Notes: generated by a model from the sequence alone, not told the origin. Counted from the first letter of the stretch, positions 22,144-29,902 are shown. The stretch: 35,229 bases of DNA from Streptomyces sp. WAC 04229 (GCF_003947455.1 NZ_QHJH01000068.1:1-35229); one strand, 5' to 3'. Program-made: numbers and translations.

Positions 22144-23079
22144 GTGATCGAGGCTCGTCATCTCCGTGTGCTGCGCGCCGTGGCATCGACCGGTTCCTTC
22201 TCCGCCGCCGGGCGCGAGCTGGGCTGCACCCAGCCCGCCGTCAGTCAGCAGATGAAGGCCCTGGAGTCCTCCGTCGGCACCCCCCTGCTCGTCCGCACCG
22301 GGCGCGAGATGCGCCTCACGCAGGCCGGTGAGGCGCTGGTGCGGCACGCCGCCGGGATCATCGCGGGGCTCACGGCCGCCGAGGAGGAGGTCGCCGCCAT
22401 CGCCGGACTGCGCGCCGGCCGGGTCCGGCTGGTCTCCTTCCCCAGCGGCAGTTCCGCCCTCGTGCCCAACGCCCTGGCGGCCCTGCGTGCCGCGCACCCC
22501 GGCACCCGGGTCTCCCTGGAGGAGGCCGAGCCGCCGGACTCCGTCGAGCTGCTGCGCGAGGGCGACTGCGACGTGGCGCTCGCCTTCCGCTACGAGGGTG
22601 CGGCGGGCGCGGAGGAGTGGGACGACCTGGTCGTACGGCCGCTGCTGACCGACCGACTCGTGGCGCTGGTCCCCGACGGGCACCGGCTGGCCCGCGCGGA
22701 GTCCGCCGGGCCCGTGGCCATCGGGGAGCTGGCCCGGGAGTCCTGGATCGCGGGCTGCCCCCGCTGCCGGGGCCAGCTGGTCGAGGTCTGCGAGGGAGCC
22801 GGCTTCACCCCCCGCATCGACTTCGCGACCGACGACTACCCGGCCGTCGTCGGCCTGGTCGGCGCCGGCCTGGGCGTGGCCGTCCTGCCCCAGCTCGCCG
22901 TCGAGTCCGTACGGCCCCGCGGTGTGCGCACGGTGACGCTGGAGCCGGCGGTGCGGCGGGAGATCGTCGCTCTCAGCCTGCCCGACCTGGCCCAGGTGCC
23001 CGCGGTGGCGGCGACGCTGGACGAGCTGAGCCGCGCGTCCGCGCGCCTGTCGGCGGCGCGGCGGCCGAACCCCCTCTGA
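22144..23079 (+). CDS. LysR-family transcriptional regulator
   Basis: A 311-aa regulator. The N-terminal HTH reads ARHLRVLRAVASTGSFSAAG, then TQPAVSQQMKALE, with the linker helix after LTQAGEALVRHA. A PBP2-type effector domain begins near residue 90 (GRVRLVSFPSGSSALVP). A Cys cluster, GCPRCRGQLVEVCEGAG, lies at ~200-216 and might sense redox or thiols. GTG 22144 was chosen, with TATCCT as a possible -10 and no clear Shine-Dalgarno. It is divergent from the MOSC gene, the classic arrangement for a LysR target. The last codons merge into a tandem CCCCCT repeat. Confidence 0.92.
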   Translation: MIEARHLRVLRAVASTGSFSAAGRELGCTQPAVSQQMKALESSVGTPLLVRTGREMRLTQAGEALVRHAAGIIAGLTAAEEEVAAIAGLRAGRVRLVSFPSGSSALVPNALAALRAAHPGTRVSLEEAEPPDSVELLREGDCDVALAFRYEGAAGAEEWDDLVVRPLLTDRLVALVPDGHRLARAESAGPVAIGELARESWIAGCPRCRGQLVEVCEGAGFTPRIDFATDDYPAVVGLVGAGLGVAVLPQLAVESVRPRGVRTVTLEPAVRREIVALSLPDLAQVPAVAATLDELSRASARLSAARRPNPL

Positions 23080-23155
23080 GAATCGGCTGCGCCGGGAACC
23101 CCCTGGTCCGCAAATCCCTGGTCTGAGAACCCCCTGCTCTGAAGAACCCCCTCAA
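23067..23155. repeat. Five degenerate copies of a GAACCCCCTGGTCTGA-like unit
   Basis: Copies start at 23067, 23096, 23112, 23127 and 23144, each centred on a C4-5 T core (one is AAATCCCTGG). The first encodes the final Asn-Pro-Leu-stop of the LysR protein. The rest fill the gap before the convergent whiD gene. No hairpin is obvious; it is probably a slippage expansion. Confidence 0.7.
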
Positions 23156-23167
23156 AGAAACGTTCCT

Positions 23168-23506
23168 TCAGTGGTGCGCGGACGTGTCCCCGCCGGCCGG
23201 CCCGGACGCCGAGGCCGACACCAGGCGGTGGCGCGCCCGGCCCATGAGCTCCTCGCGCTCGTCCTCGGTCAGTCCGCCCCACACGCCGTACGGCTCGCGC
23301 ACCGCCAGCGCGTGCGCCGCGCACTCGGCGCGGACCGGGCACCTCATGCAGACCTCCTTGGCCGAGTTCTCACGAGCACTCCGTGCCGCACCGCGTTCGC
23401 CCTCCGGATGGAAGAAGAGCGAGCTGTCCACCCCGCGGCACGCGGCCAGGAGCTGCCAGTCCCACAGGTCCGCGTTCGGTCCTGGAAGGCGGGAGAAATC
23501 TGCCAT
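23168..23506 (-). CDS. whiD: Wbl-family [4Fe-4S] regulator WhiD
   Basis: A 112-aa protein required for spore septation and maturation in Streptomyces. It is an iron-sulfur protein that interacts with the principal sigma factor. Four cluster cysteines are present, C23, C53, C56 and C62 (C-x29-C-x2-C-x5-C), followed by the G-V-W-G-G turn at 74-78 (PYGVWGGLTEDEREELMGRA). The C-terminal tail is basic then Ser/Ala/Gly-rich. ATG 23506 has AAGGGG ~8 nt upstream. Identity rests on sequence and on its place next to bldM; mycobacterial whiB3 occupies the same position. Confidence 0.95.
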   Translation of the reverse strand: MADFSRLPGPNADLWDWQLLAACRGVDSSLFFHPEGERGAARSARENSAKEVCMRCPVRAECAAHALAVREPYGVWGGLTEDEREELMGRARHRLVSASASGPAGGDTSAHH

Positions 23507-23920
23507 TGCGTGACCCCTTGTTGCCGATATGGGTGAATCCCGACGATGCGGCGATGCGGCGATCCAGCGACCCAGCATCCACGACCGTACAACTACGATC
23601 TAAGGAGATGAAAATATGACTCATTGCGAATCTAGTCGCAGACACCGCCGAAGCGGAAGAAAAGCGTCTAAATGGGGCACTGGTTGTGATGAAACGGCGC
23701 GGGTCCGTCGCGCATGTCTGCTGCGTGGCCGCCCCCTCACGTACAGTGCCGAAGACGACACACAGCCCCGTAACTCTTTCGAGTGACCATCGTTGAGAGT
23801 GCGGAGGCGGTTGAAGGAACAAGTGCTCGGGCGGGCGTCCGGGACGGTCGACCGCACAGGTGACGATTTCGTACCAGCCTGGAGGCTCAACGTGACGCGC
23901 AAGAGCTGCGGAGGACGGCC
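23507..23920. promoter_or_regulatory. whiD-bldM divergent regulatory region (414 bp)
   Basis: The region is rich in control signals. AT-rich DNA at ~23590-23650 probably holds whiD promoter elements on the minus strand. The BldN-type promoter of bldM is at 23769-23796. On the plus strand TAAGGAG at 23601-23607 lies 8 nt before ATG 23616, which opens a 56-codon frame ending at 23786. Its codon usage is poor for Streptomyces, so it is not called as a gene here. The ~120-bp bldM leader after the promoter shows no other obvious element. Confidence 0.6.
23769..23796 (+). promoter_or_regulatory. Sigma-BldN promoter of bldM (bldMp1)
   Basis: CGTAAC at 23769-23774 and CGTTGA at 23791-23796 are 16 bp apart. 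This exactly matches the published sigma-BldN consensus, for which bldMp1 is the founding example. Transcription would start near 23803, giving a ~118-nt leader. Confidence 0.93.
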
Positions 23921-24532
23921 ATGACTTCCGTCCTCGTCTGCGACGACTCCCCGCTTGCCCGAGAGGCGCTGCGCCGCGCGGTGGCGACCGTGCCCGGTGT
24001 CGAGCGCGTGACGACGGCCGCCAACGGCGAGGAAGTCCTCCGCCGCTGGGGTGCCGACCGCTCGGACCTGATCCTGATGGACGTGCGCATGCCCGGCCTG
24101 GGCGGCGTCGAGACCGTCCGGCGGCTGCTGTCCGCCGACCCCGGGGCGCGCATCATCATGCTCACCGTCGCCGAGGACCTGGACGGCGTGGCCCTCGCGG
24201 TCGCCGCCGGCGCCCGCGGCTATCTGCACAAGGACGCCTCGCGCGCCGAGCTGCGCGCCACCGTCACGCAGGCCCTCGCCGACCCGACCTGGCGGCTCGC
24301 CCCGCGCCGGCTGCGCTCGGCCGAGATGGGCGCCGCGCCCACGCTCACCGCGCGTGAGATCCAGGTCCTGGAGGGCATGAGCCACGGCCGGTCCAACGCG
24401 GAGATCGGCCGCGAGCTGTTCCTCTCCGAGGACACCGTCAAGACCCATGCCCGGCGGCTCTTCAAGAAGCTCGGCGCCTCGGACCGCGCGCACGCCGTGG
24501 CGCTCGGCTTCCGGTGGGGCCTGGTCCGCTAG
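23921..24532 (+). CDS. bldM: Developmental response regulator BldM
   Basis: A 203-aa NarL/FixJ-type orphan response regulator that controls aerial growth genes as a homodimer and later sporulation genes with WhiI. The receiver domain has the acidic pair D8-D9 and the usual phosphoacceptor D54 (LILMDVRMPG). The late receiver residues (IIMLTVAEDLDG and YLHKD) depart from canonical ones, in line with reports that BldM works without phosphorylation. The LuxR HTH is at ~137-203 (LTAREIQVLEGMSHGRSNAE, then DTVKTHARRLFKKLG). ATG 23921 has GGAGGA ~5 nt upstream. It is driven by the sigma-BldN promoter at 23769. Confidence 0.96.
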   Translation: MTSVLVCDDSPLAREALRRAVATVPGVERVTTAANGEEVLRRWGADRSDLILMDVRMPGLGGVETVRRLLSADPGARIIMLTVAEDLDGVALAVAAGARGYLHKDASRAELRATVTQALADPTWRLAPRRLRSAEMGAAPTLTAREIQVLEGMSHGRSNAEIGRELFLSEDTVKTHARRLFKKLGASDRAHAVALGFRWGLVR

Positions 24533-24600
24533 GGGCACCCGTGCGGTGGAGGCCCCGTCGGGCACCCATGCGGTGGACGCGGAAAGGCCCCGTCGGGGGC
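24533..24600. terminator. bldM terminator within a duplicated 27/35-bp segment
   Basis: Just after the bldM stop, GGGCACCCGTGCGGTGGA plus GGCCCCGTC (24533-24559) is repeated as GGGCACCCATGCGGTGGA, an 8-bp insert and GGCCCCGTC (24560-24594). The second copy ends in the hairpin GCCCC-GTC-GGGGC (24587-24599). It looks like a tandemly duplicated terminator region. Confidence 0.65.
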
Positions 24601-24838
24601 GTGACGTTCCCCGCTTATCGCGAGGTGAGCGGGGGTGACAAGGCGACCCGCCGGGTGCCCGCTGCTCGTTTCGCCGACGATGACGCATCCTTGAGGTGTG
24701 GAGTTCCTCGGGGACGAGTCGGTCAAGCGGAAGGGGAGGGCGCAGGGGATGAGTTCCGGCGCACCTGCTCATAACGCTTCGGTGCACAACAGCGGGCACG
24801 GAGCCACGGATCGGACGGCCGCAAGGCACGATGGACCG

Positions 24839-25426
24839 ATGCGTGACGACGAGGCGCCCCGCGACCAGGGGACGGTCGGTGGGCTCGTCCACCGCGCCGT
24901 CGACGGGGACGAGCAGGCCACGCACGACCTGCTCGCCCATGTCCACCCCCTGGCGCTGCGCTACTGCCGTACCCGTTTGTCGCGCCTGCCCGGCGACGCC
25001 CGCCACTTCGTCGAGGACCTCGCCCAGGAGGTCTGCGTCGCGGTGCTGCTCGCGCTGCCCCGCTACAAGGACACCGGCCGGCCCTTCGAGGCGTTCGTCT
25101 TCGCCATCGCCGCCCACAAGGTCGCCGACCTCCAGCGCGCGGCGATGCGCCACCCCGGCTCGACCGTCGTCCCGTCCGACGAGATGCCCGAGCGGCCGGA
25201 CGACTCCCTGGGGCCGGAGGAGCGCGCGCTGCTCAACAGCGACGCCGCCTGGGCCAAGAAACTGCTGGCCAACCTGCCCGAGAACCAGCGCGAGCTGCTC
25301 CTGCTGCGCATCGCGGTCGGGCTCACGGCCGAGGAGACCGGCCAGATGTTGGGAATGTCACCCGGCGCCGTGCGGGTCGCCCAGCACCGGGCACTGAGCC
25401 GACTGCGGGCACTGGCGGAGCAGTAA
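24839..25426 (+). CDS. shbA: ECF-type sigma factor, ShbA/SigD family
   Basis: A 195-aa sigma factor. Region 2 is at ~20-85 (LAHVHPLALRYCRTRLSRLP, FVEDLAQEVCVAVLLALPRY, FEAFVFAIAAHKVADLQRAA). Region 4 is at ~140-190 (LPENQRELLLLRIAVGLTAE, then ETGQMLGMSPGAVRVAQHRA). Its place between bldM and guaB matches S. griseus ShbA, which drives transcription of hrdB, and mycobacterial sigD. Start choice: ATG 24839 begins the stretch with normal GC third positions. ATG 24749 has a strong GGAAGGGGAGGG upstream but would add 30 codons of low GC3. No anti-sigma gene is adjacent. Confidence 0.9.
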   Translation: MRDDEAPRDQGTVGGLVHRAVDGDEQATHDLLAHVHPLALRYCRTRLSRLPGDARHFVEDLAQEVCVAVLLALPRYKDTGRPFEAFVFAIAAHKVADLQRAAMRHPGSTVVPSDEMPERPDDSLGPEERALLNSDAAWAKKLLANLPENQRELLLLRIAVGLTAEETGQMLGMSPGAVRVAQHRALSRLRALAEQ

Positions 25427-25575
25427 TCTCCGCCGATTGCCGCTGTGAACGGACGGCGGCACCTGTCCGTACAAAACTACGAAGATCGCAGGCCTTCCTG
25501 ATCGTGGAATGAGCCACGTCCGCTTCCCGTTAGCATGGACATCCGCACCGATCAAGGCCATTTGGGGAAGGTGTC

Positions 25576-27081
25576 ATGACTGCCAACGTCGACGGAGTGC
25601 CCGGAAAATTCGCGACACTCGGGCTGACCTACGACGACGTGCTGCTGCTGCCGGGCGCCTCCGCGGTGCTCCCGAACGCGGTCGACACCTCGTCCCGCAT
25701 CTCCCGCAACGTGCGGGTCAACATCCCGCTGCTTTCCGCGGCGATGGACAAGGTGACCGAATCCCGCATGGCGATCGCCATGGCCCGCCAGGGCGGTGTC
25801 GGCGTCCTGCACCGGAACCTGTCCATCGAGGACCAGGCCAACCAGGTCGACCTGGTCAAGCGCTCCGAGTCCGGCATGGTGGCCAACCCCATCACCATCC
25901 ACCCGGACGCCACCCTCGCCGAGGCCGACGCGCTGTGTGCCAAGTTCCGCATCAGCGGCGTACCCGTCACCGACGACGCGGGCCGGCTGCTCGGCATCGT
26001 CACCAACCGCGACATGGCCTTCGAGAGCGAGCGCTCCCGGGGGGTGCGCGAGGTCATGACGCCGATGCCGCTGGTCACCGGCGAGGTCGGCATCTCCGGC
26101 GTCGAGGCCATGGAGCTGCTGCGCCGCCACAAGATCGAGAAGCTTCCGCTGGTCGACGGCGACGGTGTCCTGAAGGGCCTGATCACGGTCAAGGACTTCG
26201 TGAAGGCCGAGCAGTACCCGCACGCCGCGAAGGACGCGGAGGGCCGCCTGATCGTCGGCGCCGCCGTGGGCGCCAGCCCCGAGGCGCTCGACCGTGCCCA
26301 GGCGCTCGCCGAGGCCGGGGTGGACTTCCTGGTCGTCGACACCTCGCACGGCCACAACAGCAACGCCCTGAGCTGGATGTCGAAGATCAAGTCCAGTGTC
26401 GGCATCGACGTCGTCGGCGGCAACGTCGCCACGCGTGACGGCGCCCAGGCGCTGATCGACGCCGGTGTCGACGGCATCAAGGTGGGCGTCGGCCCCGGCT
26501 CCATCTGCACCACCCGCGTCGTCGCCGGCATCGGTGTCCCGCAGGTCACGGCGATCTACGAGGCCTCCCTCGCCGCCCGGCCCGCCGGAGTCCCGCTGAT
26601 CGGCGACGGTGGCCTGCAGTACTCCGGCGACATCGGCAAGGCGCTGGCCGCCGGTGCCGACACGGTGATGCTGGGCAGCCTGCTCGCGGGCTGCGAGGAG
26701 TCGCCGGGCGAGCTGCAGTTCATCAACGGCAAGCAGTTCAAGTCGTACCGCGGCATGGGCTCGCTGGGCGCCATGCAGTCCCGCGGCCAGGGCAAGTCGT
26801 TCTCGAAGGACCGCTACTTCCAGGCCGAGGTGGCCTCCGACGACAAGCTCGTGCCCGAGGGCATCGAGGGCCAGGTGCCCTACCGCGGCCCGCTGGGCAA
26901 CGTGCTGCACCAGCTCGTCGGCGGTCTGCGCCAGACCATGGGCTACGTGGGCGCCGGCACCATCGAGGAGATGGAGTCCAAGGGCCGGTTCGTGCGGATC
27001 ACCTCCGCCGGCCTCAAGGAGAGCCACCCGCACGACATCCAGATGACGGTCGAAGCACCGAACTACAGCCGCAGCAAGTAG
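25576..27081 (+). CDS. guaB: IMP dehydrogenase
   Basis: A 501-aa enzyme oxidising IMP to XMP, the committed step of GMP synthesis. It is a TIM barrel with LTYDDVLLLPG at the start. A Bateman pair of CBS domains lies at ~95-210 (HPDATLAEADALCAKFRISG and VREVMTP). The catalytic loop GVGPGSICTTR has Cys311, and the flap includes YRGMGSLGAM. ATG 25576 has GGGGAAGG upstream. TAGCAT at 25531-25536 may be the promoter -10. It is followed by a strong terminator, so guaB3 has its own promoter or depends on read-through. Confidence 0.98.
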   Translation: MTANVDGVPGKFATLGLTYDDVLLLPGASAVLPNAVDTSSRISRNVRVNIPLLSAAMDKVTESRMAIAMARQGGVGVLHRNLSIEDQANQVDLVKRSESGMVANPITIHPDATLAEADALCAKFRISGVPVTDDAGRLLGIVTNRDMAFESERSRGVREVMTPMPLVTGEVGISGVEAMELLRRHKIEKLPLVDGDGVLKGLITVKDFVKAEQYPHAAKDAEGRLIVGAAVGASPEALDRAQALAEAGVDFLVVDTSHGHNSNALSWMSKIKSSVGIDVVGGNVATRDGAQALIDAGVDGIKVGVGPGSICTTRVVAGIGVPQVTAIYEASLAARPAGVPLIGDGGLQYSGDIGKALAAGADTVMLGSLLAGCEESPGELQFINGKQFKSYRGMGSLGAMQSRGQGKSFSKDRYFQAEVASDDKLVPEGIEGQVPYRGPLGNVLHQLVGGLRQTMGYVGAGTIEEMESKGRFVRITSAGLKESHPHDIQMTVEAPNYSRSK

Positions 27082-27094
27082 GCAGCAGCCTCCC

Positions 27095-27127
27095 GAGGGC
27101 GGCCCCGGACCATCCGGGGCCGCCCTC
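27095..27127. terminator. Terminator after guaB
   Basis: GAGGGCGGCCCCGGA-CCA-TCCGGGGCCGCCCTC is a perfect 15-bp stem with a 3-nt loop, 13 bp after the stop codon. Confidence 0.95.
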
Positions 27128-27196
27128 TGCGGTGCCCCGCCGGGCCCGTCGGGGATACTGGAAGGCGCTGCAACGCATCAGGGAAAGGCCACAGAC

Positions 27197-28321
27197 GTGA
27201 CTGAGATCGAGATCGGGCGCGGCAAGCGCGGCCGCCGGGCGTACGCCTTCGACGACATCGCCGTCGTCCCCAGCCGCCGTACGCGGGACCCGAAGGAGGT
27301 CTCGATCGCCTGGCAGATCGACGCCTACCGCTTCGAGCTGCCGTTCCTGGCCGCTCCCATGGACTCGGTCGTCTCCCCGGCCACCGCCATCCGCATCGGC
27401 GAGCTGGGCGGCCTCGGCGTGCTCAACCTCGAAGGGCTCTGGACCCGGCACGAGGACCCGCAGCCGCTGCTCGACGAGATCGTCGGTCTCGACGCGGAGA
27501 CCGCCACCCGCCGCCTCCAGGAGATCTACGCGGCTCCCATCAAGGAGGAGCTGATCGGGCAGCGCATCAAGGAGGTGCGCGACTCGGGCGTGGTCACCGC
27601 CGCCGCGCTCTCCCCGCAGCGCACCGCCCAGTTCTCCAAGGCCGTCGTGGACGCGGGCGTGGACATCTTCGTCATCCGCGGTACGACGGTCTCGGCGGAA
27701 CACGTCTCCGGCTCGCACGAGCCGCTGAACCTGAAGCAGTTCATCTACGAGCTGGACGTCCCGGTCATCGTCGGCGGCTGCGCCACCTACACCGCCGCCC
27801 TGCACCTGATGCGCACCGGCGCGGCGGGCGTCCTCGTCGGCTTCGGCGGCGGCGCCGCCCACACCACGCGCAACGTGCTGGGCATCCAGGTGCCCATGGC
27901 CACGGCGGTGGCGGACGTGGCGGCGGCCCGCCGCGACTACATGGACGAGTCCGGCGGCCGGTACGTGCACGTCATCGCCGACGGCGGCGTCGGCTGGTCC
28001 GGAGACCTGCCCAAGGCGATCGCCTGCGGCGCCGACTCCGTGATGATGGGCTCCCCGCTGGCCCGCGCCACCGACGCGCCGGGCAAGGGCAACCACTGGG
28101 GCATGGAGGCCGTCAACGAGGAGCTGCCCCGGGGCAAGAAGGTCGACCTCGGCACGGTCGGCACCATCGAGGAGATCCTCACCGGTCCGTCCCACACCCC
28201 GGACGGCTCGATGAACTTCTTCGGGGCGCTGCGCCGCGCGATGGCGACGACCGGCTACAGCGAGCTGAAGGAGTTCCAGCGGGTCGAGGTCACCGTGGCG
28301 GACTCGCAGCACCGGCGGTGA
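27197..28321 (+). CDS. guaB3: GuaB3 family IMP dehydrogenase/GMP reductase-related protein
   Basis: A 374-aa IMPDH/GMPR-fold barrel without CBS domains (GRRAYAFDDIAVVPSRRTRD start, FLAAPMDSVVSP, HVIADGGVGWSGDLPKAIAC). In guaB the catalytic loop reads G-P-G-S-I-C311-T-T-R; here the aligned segment is GFGGGAAHTTRN, so Cys is replaced by His222. Cyanobacterial GuaB3 proteins that keep this Cys have been reported to act as GMP reductases. The actinobacterial form may therefore be catalytically altered or regulatory. Start GTG 27197 with GGGAAAGG upstream. The guaB-guaB3 pair is conserved in Actinobacteria. Confidence 0.93.
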   Translation: MTEIEIGRGKRGRRAYAFDDIAVVPSRRTRDPKEVSIAWQIDAYRFELPFLAAPMDSVVSPATAIRIGELGGLGVLNLEGLWTRHEDPQPLLDEIVGLDAETATRRLQEIYAAPIKEELIGQRIKEVRDSGVVTAAALSPQRTAQFSKAVVDAGVDIFVIRGTTVSAEHVSGSHEPLNLKQFIYELDVPVIVGGCATYTAALHLMRTGAAGVLVGFGGGAAHTTRNVLGIQVPMATAVADVAAARRDYMDESGGRYVHVIADGGVGWSGDLPKAIACGADSVMMGSPLARATDAPGKGNHWGMEAVNEELPRGKKVDLGTVGTIEEILTGPSHTPDGSMNFFGALRRAMATTGYSELKEFQRVEVTVADSQHRR

Positions 28322-28337
28322 TCACCCGGACGGCGTA

Positions 28338-28376
28338 GCGAAGGGGCCCGGAGCGGACTGCTCCGGGCCCCTTCGC
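28338..28376. terminator. Terminator between guaB3 and the convergent dehydrogenase-like gene
   Basis: GCGAAGGGGCCCGGAGC-GGACT-GCTCCGGGCCCCTTCGC forms a perfect 17-bp stem with a 5-nt loop. It lies between two convergent genes and probably acts in both directions. Confidence 0.93.
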
Positions 28377-28408
28377 GTGTGCGGTCCCGCTCCGCGGGGG
28401 CGGGGTCC

Positions 28409-29617
28409 TCAGAGCCGGTGCGCCGCCCCCGTGGGCGTCGCCCCGCGCGTGTCCAGCAGGAGCTGGGCCTTCACCGACAGGCCCTGGAGGTCGTACGTGC
28501 GGTGCTGCTGGAGGAGGATCGTGAGGTCGGCGTCGGCGGCGGCCTCGTAGAGGGAGTCCGCGCGGGGGACGGGGCGCTCCGCGACGTTCCAGGACGGGAT
28601 GTGCGGGTCGTGGTAGCTGACGGCGGCGCCCAGGCCCATCAGGCGGGTCGCGATCTCCTCGGCCGGGGTCGCCTGCTGGTCGGCGAGGTCCGCCTTGTAG
28701 GTGACGCCGAGGAGCAGGACGCGGGCGCCGCGCGCGGACTTGCCGTGCTCGTTGAGGAGAGCGGCGGCGCGCTGGACGACGTAGCGGGGCATCTGCGCGT
28801 TGACCCGCTGGGCGACCTCCACCATGCGCAGGCTGTGGGGGGCCTGGCCGGTCAGGTCCTGGGGGACGGAGTGGCCGCCGACGCCGGGGCCGGGGCGGAA
28901 GGCCTGGAAGCCGAAGGGCTTGGTCTCGGCGCAGCGCAGGACGTCCCACAGGTCGACGCCGAGGTCGTCGCAGAGGACGGCCATCTCGTTGACGAGGGCG
29001 ATGTTGACGTGGCGGAAGTTGGTCTCCAGGAGCTGCACCGTCTCCGCCTCGCGGGGGCCGCGCGCGCGGACCACCTTGTCGGTGAGGCGGCCGTAGAAGG
29101 CGGCGGCCGACTCGGTGCAGGCGGGGGTGAGGCCGCCGATGACCTTCGGGGTGTTGGCGGGCGTGAAGTCGCGGTTGCCGGGGTCGACGCGGCTGGGGGA
29201 GTAGGCGAGGTGGAAGTCGCGGCCCGCGCGCAGCCCGGAGCCCTGCTCCAGGATCGGGCGCAGGAACTCCTCCGTGGTCCCCGGGCGCACCGGCGACTCC
29301 AGGATCACCGTGGTGTGCGGGCGCATGTGGGCGGCGAGCGTGCGGGCCGCGGCCTCGACCTGGGTGAGGTCCAGGCCGCCGTCCGGCGCCGGCGGGGTGG
29401 GCGCGCAGATGACCGCGGTGCGCACCCGGCCCACCTCGGCCGGTCCCGCGGCGGTGCGGAAGCCCGCCGCGAGCATCCGGCGCAGCTCGGCGGGGGAGAG
29501 GGGACCGGCCTCGGGGCCGGTCTTGTAGCCGAGGGTGGGGATGCCGGCGGCGACGGCGGCCTGGGCCAGGGGCAGGCCGTACGGGCCGAGTCCGATGACG
29601 GCGAGATCTGCGGGCAT
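28409..29617 (-). CDS. Nucleotide-sugar dehydrogenase homologue with catalytic residues replaced
   Basis: A 402-aa member of the UDP-glucose/UDP-ManNAc dehydrogenase family by layout. It has the N-terminal Rossmann motif AVIGLGPYGLPLA, the central helix LLETNFRHVNIALVNEMAVL, the loop RPGPGVGGHSVPQDL and the C-terminal domain GARVLLLGVTYKADLADQQA. Key positions differ. The nucleophile Cys of GGxCxPxD is Ser250, the Glu of Y-S-P-E-R is Ser142, and the Lys of the K-L-L-E-N-T helix is Gln195. The Asp after the second strand that binds NAD ribose is Lys32. Sequence length and fold core are intact, so it is a conserved pseudoenzyme or has a new activity rather than a decayed gene. ATG 29617 has GGGAAGGA upstream. 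It is divergent from glpD. Confidence 0.85.
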   Translation of the reverse strand: MPADLAVIGLGPYGLPLAQAAVAAGIPTLGYKTGPEAGPLSPAELRRMLAAGFRTAAGPAEVGRVRTAVICAPTPPAPDGGLDLTQVEAAARTLAAHMRPHTTVILESPVRPGTTEEFLRPILEQGSGLRAGRDFHLAYSPSRVDPGNRDFTPANTPKVIGGLTPACTESAAAFYGRLTDKVVRARGPREAETVQLLETNFRHVNIALVNEMAVLCDDLGVDLWDVLRCAETKPFGFQAFRPGPGVGGHSVPQDLTGQAPHSLRMVEVAQRVNAQMPRYVVQRAAALLNEHGKSARGARVLLLGVTYKADLADQQATPAEEIATRLMGLGAAVSYHDPHIPSWNVAERPVPRADSLYEAAADADLTILLQQHRTYDLQGLSVKAQLLLDTRGATPTGAAHRL

Positions 29618-29902
29618 GGCGTGGGCCGTCCTTCCCAGTAGCCGAAGCGGGACAGGTGCGCAAGCCCGGTGGACAGGATGGGCGAGCACAACGTCAGACT
29701 AGGAGTAAATATGACCGATTTGTGGGATTGATCCGCCTCGTTTCGGGTGAGTCTCGACGGTGACCTGCGGGAAGTTGTCCACAGGCTGAGGGCGTGCGGC
29801 GGCCGATGTCGGGCAGGCCGGACAGAATCTGGGCATGGTGGGTACCAGGAGACGGGCTTCGCCCGACGGGTGCGGCCGACGCGACCACAGCGGGAGGCAG
29901 CA
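29618..29902. promoter_or_regulatory. Divergent promoter region, dehydrogenase-like gene / glpD
   Basis: The 285-bp gap contains an AT-rich island at ~29690-29735. On the plus strand AGGAG (29701-29705) precedes an ATG at 29711 and only six codons before a TGA. It more probably marks promoter DNA than a leader peptide. No clear operator was recognised. Confidence 0.35.

Noticed and set aside
24749..24838. Upstream start of the ShbA-type sigma gene
   Set aside because: Strong Shine-Dalgarno but only about 60 percent GC at third positions against >90 percent in the body; kept as an alternative start only.
25509..26438. 309-aa plus-strand frame overlapping guaB
   Set aside because: Arg/Gly/Pro-rich shadow of guaB in another frame; guaB itself is unmistakable.
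28379..29641. 420-aa plus-strand frame opposite the dehydrogenase-like gene
   Set aside because: Composition (Arg/Gly/Val, no motifs) is that of an antisense shadow; the minus-strand protein has full family architecture.
29701..29731. AGGAG plus ATG and six codons (possible leader peptide) before glpD
   Set aside because: Too short and not linked to an attenuator; the AT-rich DNA is better explained as divergent promoter.
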